Shown here: positions 1-11,452 of the stretch, piece by piece
Layout of the letters: every line of letters starts with the position of its first letter
How positions within the stretch are numbered: position 1 is the stretch's first letter
Source of the DNA: Streptomyces sp. I6
GTDB taxonomy: Bacteria > Actinomycetota > Actinomycetes > Streptomycetales > Streptomycetaceae
Length of the DNA stretch: 64,000 nt
Direction of reading: 5' to 3'
Assembly: GCA_003725745.1 (NCBI GenBank)
Contig: RHDP01000001.1
Span: 310,001-374,000, forward strand
Translations under genes and position numbers: made by a program
Notes under the pieces: generated by a model
Database searches by the model: none
What the model saw: only the letters and a program-made list of their open reading frames with translations
Told to the model about the DNA's origin: nothing

Positions 1-2685
1 CCCCAAGAGCGTCGCCGGGCAGGTATTCGTCCTCCAGGTGGCGGTCGTCATCCTGCTCGTCCTCGGGACGATCCTCGCCCTGTTCCTGCAGACCCGGCAC
101 GACGCGGACCGCGAGGCCCGCAACCGGTCCGTCGCCGTCGCCGAGGCCTTCGCCCACTCCCCCGGCCTGCTCACCGCCCTGCAGTCGCCGGACCCCGCCG
201 CCGTCCTCCAGCCGATCACCGAGGAGGCGCGGAAGCGTGCCGGCGTCGACTTCATCGTGGTCATGGACACCAACGGGATCCGGTACACCCATCCCCTGCC
301 CGAGCGGATCGGGCACCGCTTCGTCGGCACCATAGAACCGTCCCTGAGGGGCGAGGTGCTGCTGGAGAGCGTGGACGGCCCGCTGGGCAAGGAGGTCCAG
401 GCGGTCGTGCCGGTCAACGGCCCGGACGGCAAGGTCGAGGCGCTGGTCTCGGCGGGTCTGACCGTCCGCAACGTGACGGGCGCGGTGAACCGTCAGCTGC
501 CGGTCATCCTCGGTGCGGGAGCCGCCGGTCTCGCCCTGGCGACCGCGGGCACGGCCATGGCCACCAGGCGACTGAAACGCCAGACCCGCGGGCTCGGCCC
601 GGTCGAGATGACGCGTATGTACGAGCATCATGACGCCGTCCTCCACGCGGTACGGGAAGGCGTCGTGATCGTCGGCGGGGACGGCACTCTCCTGCTCGCC
701 AACGACGAGGCCCGCCGGCTGCTCGGTCTGGGCCCCGACTCCGAGGGGCGGCCCGTGCGCGAGCTGGCCGGTCTGGAGCCCTCGACGGCCCGGCTGCTGG
801 CCTCGGGAAAGCCGGCCACGGACGAGGTGCTGACGGCCGGGGACCGGCTGCTGGTGGTCAACCAGCGCTCCACCGACGGCCCCAGCGGTCCGCTGGGCAC
901 CGTGGCGACGATCCGCGACTCCACCGAGCTGCAGGCGCTCACGGGCCGGGCCGAGGTGGCGCGCAAGCGGCTCCAGCTGCTGTACGACGCCGGAGTGGGG
1001 ATCGGCACGACGCTGGACGTGGTCCGGACGGCCGAGGAACTGGCCGGGGTCGCGGTCCCCTCCTTCGCGGACTACGTCACCGTCGACCTCGCGCGCCCCG
1101 TGCTCGACGGGGAGGAGCCGAACGGATCCGCGGGCGACATGCGCCGCATCGCCGTCAGCGGCATCCGCGACGACCACCCGCTCTACGAACGCGGCAGGCA
1201 GATCGCCTTCCTGCCCTCCACGCCGCAGGCGCGCGGGATGGGTACCGGGCGGGCCGAGGTGGTGCCGGACCTGTCCAGGGCGCTGGGCTGGCGCGCCCAG
1301 GACCCCGAGCGGACGAAGGCGATCGTCGAGTACGGCATCCACTCGCTCATCACCGTGCCGCTCCAGGCCCGCGGTGTCGTCCTGGGAGTCGCCAACTTCT
1401 GGCGCTCGGAGAAGCCGGGCCCCTTCGAGGACGACGATCTGTCCCTCGCCGAGGAGCTGGTCGCCCGGGCCGCGGTGTCCGTGGACAACGCCCGCCGGTA
1501 CACGCGTGAGCACGCCCTGGCCGTGACGCTCCAGCGCAGCCTGCTGCCGAGGGTGCTGCCGGAGCACAGCGCCGTCGAGGTGGCCCACCGCTATCTGCCG
1601 GCCCAGTCCGGGGTGGGCGGCGACTGGTTCGACGTGATCCCGCTGCCGGGCAGCCGGGTGGCCCTGGTCGTCGGCGACGTGGTGGGGCACGGGCTGCACG
1701 CGGCGGCGACGATGGGGCGGCTGCGGACCGCGGTGCACAACTTCTCCACGCTCGATCTGCCCCCCGACGAGCTCCTGGGCCACCTCGACGATCTGGTCGG
1801 CCGTATCGACCAGGACGAGATGGGTCCCGGCGGCAGTCCCGACGGGCCGGCGATGACCGGAGCCACCTGCCTGTACGCGATCTACGACCCGGTGTCGCGG
1901 CAGTGCACGATGGCCCGGGCCGGGCATATGCTGCCGGCGCTGGTCCGCCCGGACGGCAGCGTCGAGTTCCCGGAACTCCCCGCCGGTCCGCCGCTCGGGC
2001 TCGGCGGCATGCCGTTCGAGAGCGAGGTGCTCGAGATCCCCGAGGGCACCCGGCTCGTGTTCTACACGGACGGGCTCATCGAGGACCGCAGCCGCGACAT
2101 CGACGTCGGCATCGAGATGCTGCGCAGTGCTCTCGCGCACACGGACGGGACACCGGAGCAGATGTGCCGGGGGTCCTGGAGGCGCTGCTGCCGGCCCGCC
2201 CGAAGGACGACGTGGCGCTGCTCATCGCCCGTACCCGCGCCCTCGGCCCGGACCGGGTGGCCGAGTGGGACGTGCCGTCCGATCCGAGCGCGGTCGCCGG
2301 GATGCGTGCGGCCGCCGTCGCGAAGCTGTCGGCCTGGGGGCTTGGGGAGATGGCGTTCGGCACCGAGCTGATCCTCAGCGAGCTGCTCACGAACGCGATC
2401 CGCTACGGCATCCAGCCCATCCGGGTGCGGCTGCTGTACGACCAGGGCCTCACCTGCGAGGTCGCCGACGGCAGCAGTACCTCGCCGCACCTTCGGTATG
2501 CCGCGACGACGGACGAGGGCGGGCGCGGGCTGTTCCTGGTGGCCCAGCTGTCCGAGCGCTGGGGCACGCGGTACACGTCCGAAGGCAAGATCATCTGGGC
2601 CGAGCAGCCGTTGCCGGGTGGCACACCGGACAGGGAGGCCGACGAGGAGGCCCTGTTGCGGGTCTTCGACACCGAACTGCTCTGA
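1..2685 (+). CDS. SpoIIE-type PP2C phosphatase with Cache/PAS/GAF sensors and ATPase domain (5' partial, frameshifted)
   Basis: Likely a serine/threonine phosphatase of a partner-switching (anti-sigma/anti-anti-sigma) pathway. The frame is open to the left window edge, so the N-terminus is missing; the window begins in the first membrane segment. Order: TM helix, extracytoplasmic DcuS/CitA-like sensor with FIVVMDTNG and a nearby YTHP, second TM, PAS (from about residue 200), GAF (about 330-500), SpoIIE/PP2C domain with GGDWFD, GDVVGHG and YTDGLIE, then a HATPase_c anti-sigma kinase-like domain with ELLTNAIRYG and DEGGRGLF. The reading frame breaks in the G run at 2169-2173; one more G joins it to a conserved frame ending at 2685. 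It is a close paralog of the gene at 40816-43484 in domain order and sequence, including a shared ARNRSVAVAE after the first TM. Confidence 0.85.
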
Positions 2686-3087
2686 GGGTGCCGCGGCCAT
2701 CGCCCCGCCGGAGCGGGAACCGGTGCGGTGGCCTGCCAGGGAGCCGCTTCCGGCCCGCTGGTGCGCAGGACCTCGTGCGGCAGCGGATAGAGCGGGCGGT
2801 AGTCGCGGAGCGGCGCGAGCTGGACCTCGTCGTTGCCCTCGCGGGAGACGAGGGGGGCGTGCTCGGTGTCCGGGCTCACCGGACTCGGGTCCGGCACGCC
2901 GTGCACGTACTGCCTGCGGATGGCGTCGAGCCCCAGCGCGGTGCGGACGGCGGCGTCGGTGCCGGGTCCGGGGTTCGCCCCGTACGCCCAGACGTCGGTC
3001 CGGAAGGAGGCGCCGGTCTCCCGCCTGCGCCCGCTCCCGCGGCCGAGGACCGCCGGGCGGGGCGGCCGGCTGCGGAAGGCGCGCGGC
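2686..3087. other. Intergenic stretch, possible degenerate coding remnant on minus strand
   Basis: No convincing gene. One minus-strand frame between about 3080 and 2700 has a composition more protein-like than its alternatives, with segments such as DVWAYGANPGPG and LRDYRPLYPLPHEVLRT, but it has no clear start or Shine-Dalgarno site and runs out of frame through the 3' end of the phosphatase gene. I do not recognise a family. It could be the tail of a decayed or frameshifted gene, or chance. Confidence 0.25.
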
Positions 3088-5382
3088 TCAGGCCACCGCG
3101 CCGAGGGTGTCCACCAGCCGGCGGCGCGCGGCGCGGGCGGCGGGCAGCACCGCCAGCGCGACCGCGCCCAGGACCGCGGCGGCCGCGAGCAGCACCAGGT
3201 GGAGCGGTGACGGGGACTGCGCGATGCCGGCGCCGATGCCGCTGGAGCGGCCTTCGGTGTCGATCAGCCACCGCGCCAGGGGAACCCCGAGACCCGCACC
3301 CGCCGCCGCGGCGGCCAGCGCGGTGCAGCCGACCGCGGTCACGGTCACCGCGGTGATCTGCCGGGGCGACAGACCGATCGCCTTCAGGGCGAGCAGGTCG
3401 CGCTCACCGTCCCGCACACTCCCGCCGATCGCCGTCGACAGCTCCGTGAGACCGATCAGGGCGAGCACGGCGATGAGGCCGGCGACGACTCCCCGCATCG
3501 TGGAGAGCCGGTCGGCCGGGCTGGTGACCTCGTGGATGTCGAGCCGCCCCCGCGACGCCTCGGTCAGCTCGGCGCGCACATCGGCCGGGTCGGCTCCCGG
3601 CCGCAGCTCGAGCTGGTAGAGGGTCGCTCGCAGGGCGGGGTCGTTCTCGCGGAGGGTGTCGAGCGAGGTGGAGATGGTCCGTCCGCCGTTCTCCGGTTCG
3701 ATGCTGCGGCCCACGATGTGCAGGACCTGGGGGTGGCCCGCGACGGTCATCCGCACCCAGTCCCCTACCTCGACTCCGAGCAGATCGAGCAGGCCCTGTC
3801 CGGCCACCGCCTCGTCGGGGCCGTCGGCGGTGCGGCCCTCGGCGACGGTGAACGGGTACGGCCGCTCGCGGGTGCCGAGGCCGCGCAGCGCGATCGTGCC
3901 GGTCTGGCCGGGCACGAGTGCCGCCGCCTCGACGCCCGGGTGGGCGGCCACGACCTGCGGGTGGCCGTCGAGGAGCGCCGCCGCCTCGCGGTCGGTGAGG
4001 CCGCCGCCCGCACGGGCGGTCAGGGCCGAGGGCAGTCCCAGGTGCTCCGGTTCGCTGTCGAAGCGCGCGATGGTGGTCCATGCGCTGAGCGCCACGGTGA
4101 TCAGCAGCAGCGGCAGGGCCAGCCGGACGACGGTGGCGGGGGTCTGCGGTCCGCGGGCGAAGGCCCGGTGCCAGCCGAGGACGAGGGCCGGGGGCAACCC
4201 GAGCCCGAGAGCCCTCCGGGCGGTGCCGGACAGCCCGCCGCCCGGGGCCTTCCCCGCGGGGAGCACGGGCACCGGTGGCACCCGGCCGGCCCGCCAGGCG
4301 GCGAGGCCGGTGGTGGCTGCGATGAACAGCACCGCGGCGACGGGTACGGCCGGCAGCGCGGCGGTGTGCCCCGGCAGCCCCTGCCAGACACCGACCGCCT
4401 CGCCGAGCCGGCCGGGCAGGGCGCTGCCCAGGGTCTCGATCAGCACCGTGGCGACCAGGGCGCCGAGCACGGCGAAGGCCAGGTGCTGCACCAGGAAGAC
4501 GCGCATCACCTGTCCGGGGGTGAAGCCGATGGCCTTGAGGACGGAGATGTCCCTGAGGTGGCCGCGGACCCGGGTGCTGATGGCGCCGTAGACGGCGAGT
4601 GCGGCCGCGAGCAGCGCGCCCAGCCCGAAGAGGCCGAGGACCTGGCCGAGCAGCCGGGTGTCCCCCTGGGCCTCCGAGCGGGCCTGCTTCCAGGTGGAGA
4701 CGTCGGTGACCGCCCCGGCGCCGAGCACGGTGACGGCACGCTGGACGGCGTAGTCGGTGTCTTCGGGGTCGGTGAGCAGCAGGCCCACGACCTGTCCGGG
4801 CCTCTCGCCGGTGGCACGCACCCGGGCGGGCGGGGCCCAGACGGTGCCGGGGCGCTCGCCGGGCCGGTAGCGCGGTTCGGCGCTCTCGGCGATGCCGACG
4901 ACGGTGAGGGTGCGGTCGGTCCCGGGGAGGGTGAGGCTGTCTCCGGGACCGGCGACGAGCGCGCGGGCCAGGCTGCTCTCCAGGACGACGCCGTCCGGCG
5001 TCGCGGGGGTGAGCCAGCGGCCGGAGGTGATCAGGGGGCGGCCGGTGGCGGGCGGTTCGGCCCCGGCGCCGCGGAGCTCCACGGACGCCCGGGCGCCGGG
5101 CGAGGCCACGGTCGCCGCGGAGGTGGGGTAGGGGCCGGAGACGGCCTCCACCCCGTCGAGGGCGGCGAGCCGGCCGGGGTCGGCGGTGGGCCCCGTGCTG
5201 ATCCAGACGTGGGCTCCGTGGGACTGCGCGAAGACCCGCTGCCAGGGGTTGGTGGCGTAGCCGAAGAGCGCGGCCGCGAGCAGCAGTGCCGCGACGATTC
5301 CGGCGGTGGCGGAGACGAGGAACAGCGCCTCGCCCCGGTGGGTGCGCAGATCGGCGTGCGCCCAGCGCAGGGTGGCCCGCAC
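3088..5382 (-). CDS. FtsX-like ABC transporter permease (764 aa)
   Basis: Membrane component of a MacB/LolC-like ABC system. The N-terminal helix follows the first 20 residues, then comes a large extracytoplasmic domain, three helices of a first FtsX domain around residues 250-360, a linker with further helices near 400-430, a second extracytoplasmic domain, and a second three-helix FtsX block at about 640-760. This duplicated FtsX architecture and length are usual for actinobacterial permeases that work with a separate ATPase. The GTG start at 5382 lies 2 nt after the ATPase stop codon, so the two are translationally close. The substrate cannot be read from sequence; lipids, peptides and antimicrobial compounds are all handled by relatives. 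Confidence 0.9.
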   Translation of the reverse strand: MRATLRWAHADLRTHRGEALFLVSATAGIVAALLLAAALFGYATNPWQRVFAQSHGAHVWISTGPTADPGRLAALDGVEAVSGPYPTSAATVASPGARASVELRGAGAEPPATGRPLITSGRWLTPATPDGVVLESSLARALVAGPGDSLTLPGTDRTLTVVGIAESAEPRYRPGERPGTVWAPPARVRATGERPGQVVGLLLTDPEDTDYAVQRAVTVLGAGAVTDVSTWKQARSEAQGDTRLLGQVLGLFGLGALLAAALAVYGAISTRVRGHLRDISVLKAIGFTPGQVMRVFLVQHLAFAVLGALVATVLIETLGSALPGRLGEAVGVWQGLPGHTAALPAVPVAAVLFIAATTGLAAWRAGRVPPVPVLPAGKAPGGGLSGTARRALGLGLPPALVLGWHRAFARGPQTPATVVRLALPLLLITVALSAWTTIARFDSEPEHLGLPSALTARAGGGLTDREAAALLDGHPQVVAAHPGVEAAALVPGQTGTIALRGLGTRERPYPFTVAEGRTADGPDEAVAGQGLLDLLGVEVGDWVRMTVAGHPQVLHIVGRSIEPENGGRTISTSLDTLRENDPALRATLYQLELRPGADPADVRAELTEASRGRLDIHEVTSPADRLSTMRGVVAGLIAVLALIGLTELSTAIGGSVRDGERDLLALKAIGLSPRQITAVTVTAVGCTALAAAAAGAGLGVPLARWLIDTEGRSSGIGAGIAQSPSPLHLVLLAAAAVLGAVALAVLPAARAARRRLVDTLGAVA

Positions 5383-5384
5383 GA

Positions 5385-6155
5385 TCAGTCCTTCAGTTCG
5401 AGGACGCCGGACAGTCCGGTGCCCCGGGCGGGGGCGCCGCCCAGTTCGGCGTCGTCGGCTATGCGGCCGTCGAAGAAGCTGATGACCCGGTCGGCGGCGC
5501 TGGCGAGCCGCGCGTCGTGGGTGACGAGGAGGATGGTCTGGCCGCGCTGGTGGAAGCGGGACAGCAGGCGCATGACCTCGCGGGTGCCCTTGCTGTCGAG
5601 GCTGCCCGCCGGCTCGTCGGCCAGCAGCAGCCGGGGGTGGTTGACCAGGGCGCGGGCGAGCGCGACCCGCTGCTGCTCACCGCCCGACAGCTCGCCCGGC
5701 ATGCTGCGGGCCTTGCCCTCCAGCCCCAGCTCGGCCAGCAGCCTCTCGCGTTCGGCCCGCGCCTGGCGGGCGCCGGTGCCGGCCAGCAGGGCGGGCAGTT
5801 CGACGTTGTCGGCGACCGTGAGGTTGGACACCAGGTTGAAGAACTGGAAGACGATGCCGATCCGGCGCCGCCGCTCGGTCGCCCACCGGGCCTCGCTGTA
5901 GGAGTCGGTGCACTCGCCGTCGAGCCGGATGCTTCCGCCGTCGGGCCGCTGCAGCCCGCCGAGCAGGTGCAGCAGGGTCGACTTGCCGGCCCCGGAGGGG
6001 CCCGTGACGGCGACGAACTCCCCGTGGCGTACGGACAGGTCCACCCCGCGGACGGCATGGGCCGGGGCGCCCTCGCCGTAGTGGGTCTTGACGAGCCCCT
6101 CGGCGCGCAGGAGCGGGACCCCGGAGGTGTCGTCCGGGTCGGCGGTGCGGCTCAT
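5385..6155 (-). CDS. ABC transporter ATP-binding protein, MacB/LolD type (256 aa)
   Basis: Energises the FtsX-like permease encoded next to it. Walker A is GPSGAGKST (about residues 53-61), the signature is LSGGEQQRVALARAL, and Walker B is LLLADEPAGSLD, followed by the H-loop THD. The Q-loop region IGIVFQFFNLV is typical of the LolD/MacB group. The ATG overlaps the stop of the upstream PadR gene (ATGA), which supports one operon of regulator, ATPase and permease. The C-terminal 20 or so residues after the ABC fold are an ordinary extension. Confidence 0.93.
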   Translation of the reverse strand: MSRTADPDDTSGVPLLRAEGLVKTHYGEGAPAHAVRGVDLSVRHGEFVAVTGPSGAGKSTLLHLLGGLQRPDGGSIRLDGECTDSYSEARWATERRRRIGIVFQFFNLVSNLTVADNVELPALLAGTGARQARAERERLLAELGLEGKARSMPGELSGGEQQRVALARALVNHPRLLLADEPAGSLDSKGTREVMRLLSRFHQRGQTILLVTHDARLASAADRVISFFDGRIADDAELGGAPARGTGLSGVLELKD

Positions 6156-6667
6156 TCCAGCCCCTCCAGCTCCTCCTGGCAGCGCTCCAGCCAGTCGAGG
6201 TCGGCCTGCAGGTGCAGCATGGCTCCCTCGATCAGCAGCTGGGCGATGCGGTTGTCCCGGTCCTCGGTCGCGGACAGCTTCGACAGGTTGCGCATGGTGT
6301 TGAGGTACTCGCGTCGCTGCTTGTTGATGAGGGCGATCTGGTCGGCGAGCCCGGTCCTCGGGGCGAGGGCGAGCTTCATGAAGAACTCGTCCCGCACCCG
6401 CGGCTCGTCCGCCGTCTCCTCGAACCAGGCGCGCAGCGCCTCCGTCCCGGCGTCGGTGAGGCGGTAGATCTTCTTGTTGGGCCGGCTGGACTGGGCGACC
6501 TCCTCGCCCTCGATCAGCCCCGACTTCTCCAGGCGCCCGAGCGTCACATAGATCTGGCCGACGTTCGGCTGAGGGTACGCGGCGCCCAGCAGTTGCTCAA
6601 GGTCCTGCTTGAGCTCGTAGCCGTGCGCGGGCCCCCGGGACAGCAGAGCCAGCAGGGGCAGACGCAC
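6152..6667 (-). CDS. PadR family transcriptional regulator (171 aa)
   Basis: Winged-helix regulator, probably repressing its own operon with the downstream ABC transporter genes, as is common for PadR proteins next to MacB-like pumps. The N-terminal PadR domain begins at once (LLALLSRGPAHGYELKQDL) and includes VGQIYVTLGRLEKSGLI; the C-terminal half is the helical dimerisation region with a coiled-coil tendency. I chose the GTG at 6667 because GGAGGAGGGGAG lies just upstream; the frame is open to an ATG at 6754, but that extension is Arg/Gly-rich and unlike PadR proteins. The 3' end overlaps the ATPase start. Confidence 0.9.
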   Translation of the reverse strand: MRLPLLALLSRGPAHGYELKQDLEQLLGAAYPQPNVGQIYVTLGRLEKSGLIEGEEVAQSSRPNKKIYRLTDAGTEALRAWFEETADEPRVRDEFFMKLALAPRTGLADQIALINKQRREYLNTMRNLSKLSATEDRDNRIAQLLIEGAMLHLQADLDWLERCQEELEGLE

Positions 6668-6769
6668 GCGCGCTCCCCTCCTCCCTGTTGTCCGCCGGCC
6701 GGCCGAGGGCGGTCCGCCGCCGTCCCGCGGTGTGGCCCGGATCGCTCTCGTCATCCGATACGGGCCCTA

Positions 6770-6795
6770 GTATCGCCCATGCCTAACGGGTATAC
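6770..6795. promoter_or_regulatory. Candidate operator between divergent padR and solute-binding genes
   Basis: GTATCGCCC (6770-6778) and GGGTATAC (6788-6795) form an imperfect inverted repeat in the 178-bp divergent intergenic region. It contains CCTAACGGGTA (6782-6792), whose reverse complement recurs exactly at 8148-8158 in a perfect palindrome upstream of the GH13 gene. The shared 11-mer suggests one regulator acts at both places. TATACA at 6791-6796 could be a -10 element. The regulator is not identified: PadR is one candidate, and a sugar-responsive regulator encoded elsewhere is another. Confidence 0.45.
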
Positions 6796-6845
6796 ATGCC
6801 CTGGACGCGGTCGACGAGGACCGCGCCGGTGCACGGGAGGAACCT

Positions 6846-8119
6846 ATGCGGTGGATACGTGCCGCCGGTAGGGGGCTCCTGGTCGCGGCCGTGGTGCTCG
6901 CGGGTCATGTCGCGGCGGGCGCCGGGCCGGACACGGGCGCGGCCCGGGGCGACGGGCGCGGCCCGATGACGCTGGCCACCGCCGGCGACCTCACCGGCTA
7001 CCTCGGCCCGCTGCTGGAGGGCTGGAACCGCGGCCACCCGGACGAGCGGGTCACGCTGGTCGAGCTGCCGGACTCCGCGGACGAGACCCGGGCGCAGCTG
7101 ACCACGGGGCTGCGCTCCGGCGACGGCCGGTACGACATCCTCAACATGGACGTGGCGTGGACCTCGGAGTTCGCCGCCGCGGGCTGGATCGCCCCGCTGG
7201 AAGCGGGCCGGTTCCCGGTCGACAGCTTCCTGCCGCCGGTGCTCGACACGGCGACGTACGAGGGAAGGCTGTACGCCGTCCCGTACGTCACGAACGCCGC
7301 AATGCTCTACTACCGCAAGGACATCCTCGACCGTGCGGGCGAGACCCCGCCGCGCACCTGGGCGGAGCTGGAGCGCCAGGCGCGGACGCTCGCGCCCCGG
7401 CACGGGCTCGGCGGCTACGCGGGCAGTTCCTGCCGTACGAGGGCCTCACCGTCAACGCGACGGAGGCGGTGTACTCGGCCGGGGGCTCCATCCTCGGCGA
7501 CGACGGCCGGGTCGCCGTGGACTCCCCGGAGGCCCGCACCGGTCTCGGCTTCCTCGCCCGCGGGGTGCGCGACGGCTGGATCCCCAGGGAGGCGCTGACG
7601 TACAAGGAGGAGGAGTCCCGGCAGGCCTTCCAGGACGGCCGGCTGCTCTTCCTGCGCAACTGGCCCTACGCGTACGCCGGGGCCTCCGGTGCGGACTCGC
7701 GGGTGGCGGGTAAGTTCGGCGCGGTGCCGCTGCCCGGACCCGACGGGCCGGGGACCAGTGTGCTCGGCGGGTCCAACCTCGCGGTCAGCGCCCGCGCCAG
7801 GCACCCGGAGTCGGCGAGCGACCTGATCGCCTACCTCACCAGCGCGCCCGTGCAGCGCAAGGTGCTCACCGAGGGCGCGCTGCCGCCGGTGCGGGCGGAG
7901 CTGTACCGGGATCCCGGACTGATCCGGCGGTTCCCCTATCTCCCCACCCTGCGGGCCAGCGTCCTGTCCGCGGCGGCGCGGCCCAAGAGCGCGCGGTACG
8001 AGCAGGTGAGCCTGGTCGTCCAGGCCGTCGTGCACGACGTGATGGCGCAGCACCGGGAACCCGGCGAGTCGGTGCGCCGGCTCTCCCGTGAGCTGTCGGC
8101 GGTCACCCGCCGGGGCTGA
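6846..8119 (+). CDS. Extracellular sugar-binding protein of an ABC transporter (frameshifted, about 424 aa)
   Basis: Family 1 solute-binding protein, most like those for malto- or trehalose-type oligosaccharides. ATG at 6846 is preceded by GGAGG. The N-terminus has a signal peptide-like segment (LLVAAVVLAGHVAAG) but no lipobox Cys, which is unusual for a Gram-positive binding protein. Typical elements are VTLVELPDSADE, YDILNMDVAWTSEFA and PYVTNAAMLYYRKD. The frame breaks at the GGG of 7421-7423; adding one G gives continuous protein (GGYAGQFLPYEGLTVN) to the stop at 8119. It stands upstream of the alpha-glucosidase gene and is separated from it by 214 bp with its own regulatory sites, so it is probably a separate transcript. 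A complete transporter with its own binding protein follows downstream. Confidence 0.82.
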
Positions 8120-8142
8120 CCCCCCGGCCCCACTCCCTGCGC

Positions 8143-8161
8143 TTACCTACCCGTTAGGTAA
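8143..8161. promoter_or_regulatory. Perfect palindrome, candidate operator upstream of alpha-glucosidase operon
   Basis: TTACCTA (8143-8149) and TAGGTAA (8155-8161) are exact inverted repeats with a 5-nt spacer. The core TACCCGTTAGG matches, inverted, the site at 6782-6792. A second, separate palindrome GGAAATTTCC lies at 8194-8203. Both are in a locally AT-richer stretch upstream of the promoter-like elements at 8243-8273. Confidence 0.5.
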
Positions 8162-8242
8162 CAGGAGTAGATCATCCCGGCCTTGAATGGCAGGGAAATT
8201 TCCGACATTAACCCCAACTGCTCTGTCATTCCTGCACGACCG

Positions 8243-8273
8243 TTGACACCTTCTCGGCACCCCTACCTAACAT
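8243..8273 (+). promoter_or_regulatory. Candidate promoter of the alpha-glucosidase/transport operon
   Basis: TTGACA at 8243-8248 matches the vegetative -35 consensus. TAACAT at 8268-8273 is a plausible -10 with 19-nt spacing. It overlaps the symmetrical ATGCATGCAT and a CTACCTAAC that resembles one arm of the upstream palindrome, so a regulator could also bind here. The start codon is about 60 nt downstream. Confidence 0.45.
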
Positions 8274-8333
8274 GCATGCATAACCGCTGACCTTCTGGTC
8301 GCGGGCACCCTTCACGGAGAAACAGGTCAACGG

Positions 8334-10004
<1,671 letters not shown>

Positions 10005-10120
10005 TCCCGCGCCCGGCCGCGCCCGTCCCGCCCGGCCGCACCCGTCCCACCGATCCGCACCCACTCCGTACGCCCTCCGACGCTCCGCCCGTTTCCCCGA
10101 CCGGTAAAGGAAGTCCTGCC

Positions 10121-11446
10121 ATGAACCCACGACGCACGATGCTCGCCGGATGCACCGCCCTGGCCCTCGCCCTCGGCGCGACCGCCTGCGGCGGCGACCC
10201 CGTGACCCCGGCCGACGGTGCCGGCGGGTCCCTCGACGGCCAGACGATCACGGTCGCCGCCGTCTGGTCCGGTGCCGAGCAGAAGAACTTCCAGAAGGTG
10301 CTGGACGCCTTCACCGAGAAGACCGGGGCCAGGACGCAGTTCGTCTCCACCGGCGACAACGTCTCCACCGTCGTCGGCAGCAAGATCGAGGGCGGCAACG
10401 CACCCGACGTGGTCATGGTCCCGCAGGTCGGTGTGCTCCAGCAGTTCGCGAAGAGCGGCTGGCTCACCCCGCTGTCGAAGACCGCCGAGAAGTCCGTCGA
10501 CGCCGACTTCGCTCCGGTGTGGAAGAACTACGGCAGCCTGGACGGGACGCTGTACGGCCTGTACTTCAAGGCCGCCCACAAGTCGACGGTCTGGTACAGC
10601 CCGGACGCGCTGGACCAGGCGGGCGTCAAACCGCCCACCACGTACGCGGACATGCTGAAGGCCGGCCGGGCCGTCTCCGACTCGGGCCTGCCCGCCTTCG
10701 CCGTCGCCGGTGAGGACGGCTGGACGCTCACCGACTGGTTCGAGAACATCTACCTCTCCCAGGCCGGCCCGGAGAAGTACGACCGGCTCGCCGCCCACAC
10801 GCTGAAGTGGACCGACCCCAGCGTGGTGAACGCGCTCACCACCCTCGGCGAGCTGTTCTCCGACAAGGAGCTGGTCGCCGGCGGTCAGAAGGGCGCACTC
10901 GCCACCGACTTCCCCGGCTCGGTCGAGAAGGTCTTCGGCCCCGACCCCGAGGCGGGCATGGTCTACGAGGGCGACTTCGTCGCCGGTGTCGCCAAGGACC
11001 AGTTCGGCAAGAAGATCGGCGAGGACGCCGACTTCTTCCCCTTCCCCGCGGTCGACGGCGGCAAGGCGCCGGTCGTCAGCGGCGGCGACGCGGCGGTCGT
11101 ACTCAAGGACGGCAAGAACCAGAAGGCCGCGATGGCGTTCCTGGAGTATCTGGCGACCCCGGAGGCGGCGGCGGTCTGGGCCGAGGCGGGCGGCTTCCTC
11201 TCCCCCAACAAGAAGCTCGACCTGGCCGCCTACGGCGACGACACCACCCGCGAGACGGCCGAATCGCTGATCGACGCCGGTGACTCCGTCCGCTTCGACA
11301 TGTCCGACCAGGCCCCCGCCGCCTTCGGCGGCACCAAGGGCGCGGGCGAGTGGAAGCTGCTGCAGGACTTCCTGCGCGACCCGTCCGACCCGAAGGCCAC
11401 CGCGGCCCGCCTCGAGGACGCCGCGGCCAAGGCGTACAAGGGCTGA
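10121..11446 (+). CDS. Sugar ABC transporter substrate-binding lipoprotein (441 aa)
   Basis: Family 1 extracellular binding protein for an oligosaccharide, probably an alpha-glucoside given the GH13 gene upstream and permeases downstream. ATG at 10121 follows AAAGGAAG. The signal peptide ends in the lipobox LGATAC, so the mature protein should be a membrane-anchored lipoprotein. The body is typical: PDVVMVPQVGVLQQFAKSGWL, GLYFKAAHKSTVWYSPD and a C-terminal segment with ATPEAAAVWAEAGGFLSPN. It ends 6 nt before the first permease gene. The frame is open far upstream through the GH13 gene in another phase, but that part is a shadow. Confidence 0.93.
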   Translation: MNPRRTMLAGCTALALALGATACGGDPVTPADGAGGSLDGQTITVAAVWSGAEQKNFQKVLDAFTEKTGARTQFVSTGDNVSTVVGSKIEGGNAPDVVMVPQVGVLQQFAKSGWLTPLSKTAEKSVDADFAPVWKNYGSLDGTLYGLYFKAAHKSTVWYSPDALDQAGVKPPTTYADMLKAGRAVSDSGLPAFAVAGEDGWTLTDWFENIYLSQAGPEKYDRLAAHTLKWTDPSVVNALTTLGELFSDKELVAGGQKGALATDFPGSVEKVFGPDPEAGMVYEGDFVAGVAKDQFGKKIGEDADFFPFPAVDGGKAPVVSGGDAAVVLKDGKNQKAAMAFLEYLATPEAAAVWAEAGGFLSPNKKLDLAAYGDDTTRETAESLIDAGDSVRFDMSDQAPAAFGGTKGAGEWKLLQDFLRDPSDPKATAARLEDAAAKAYKG

Positions 11447-11452
11447 CGGACC

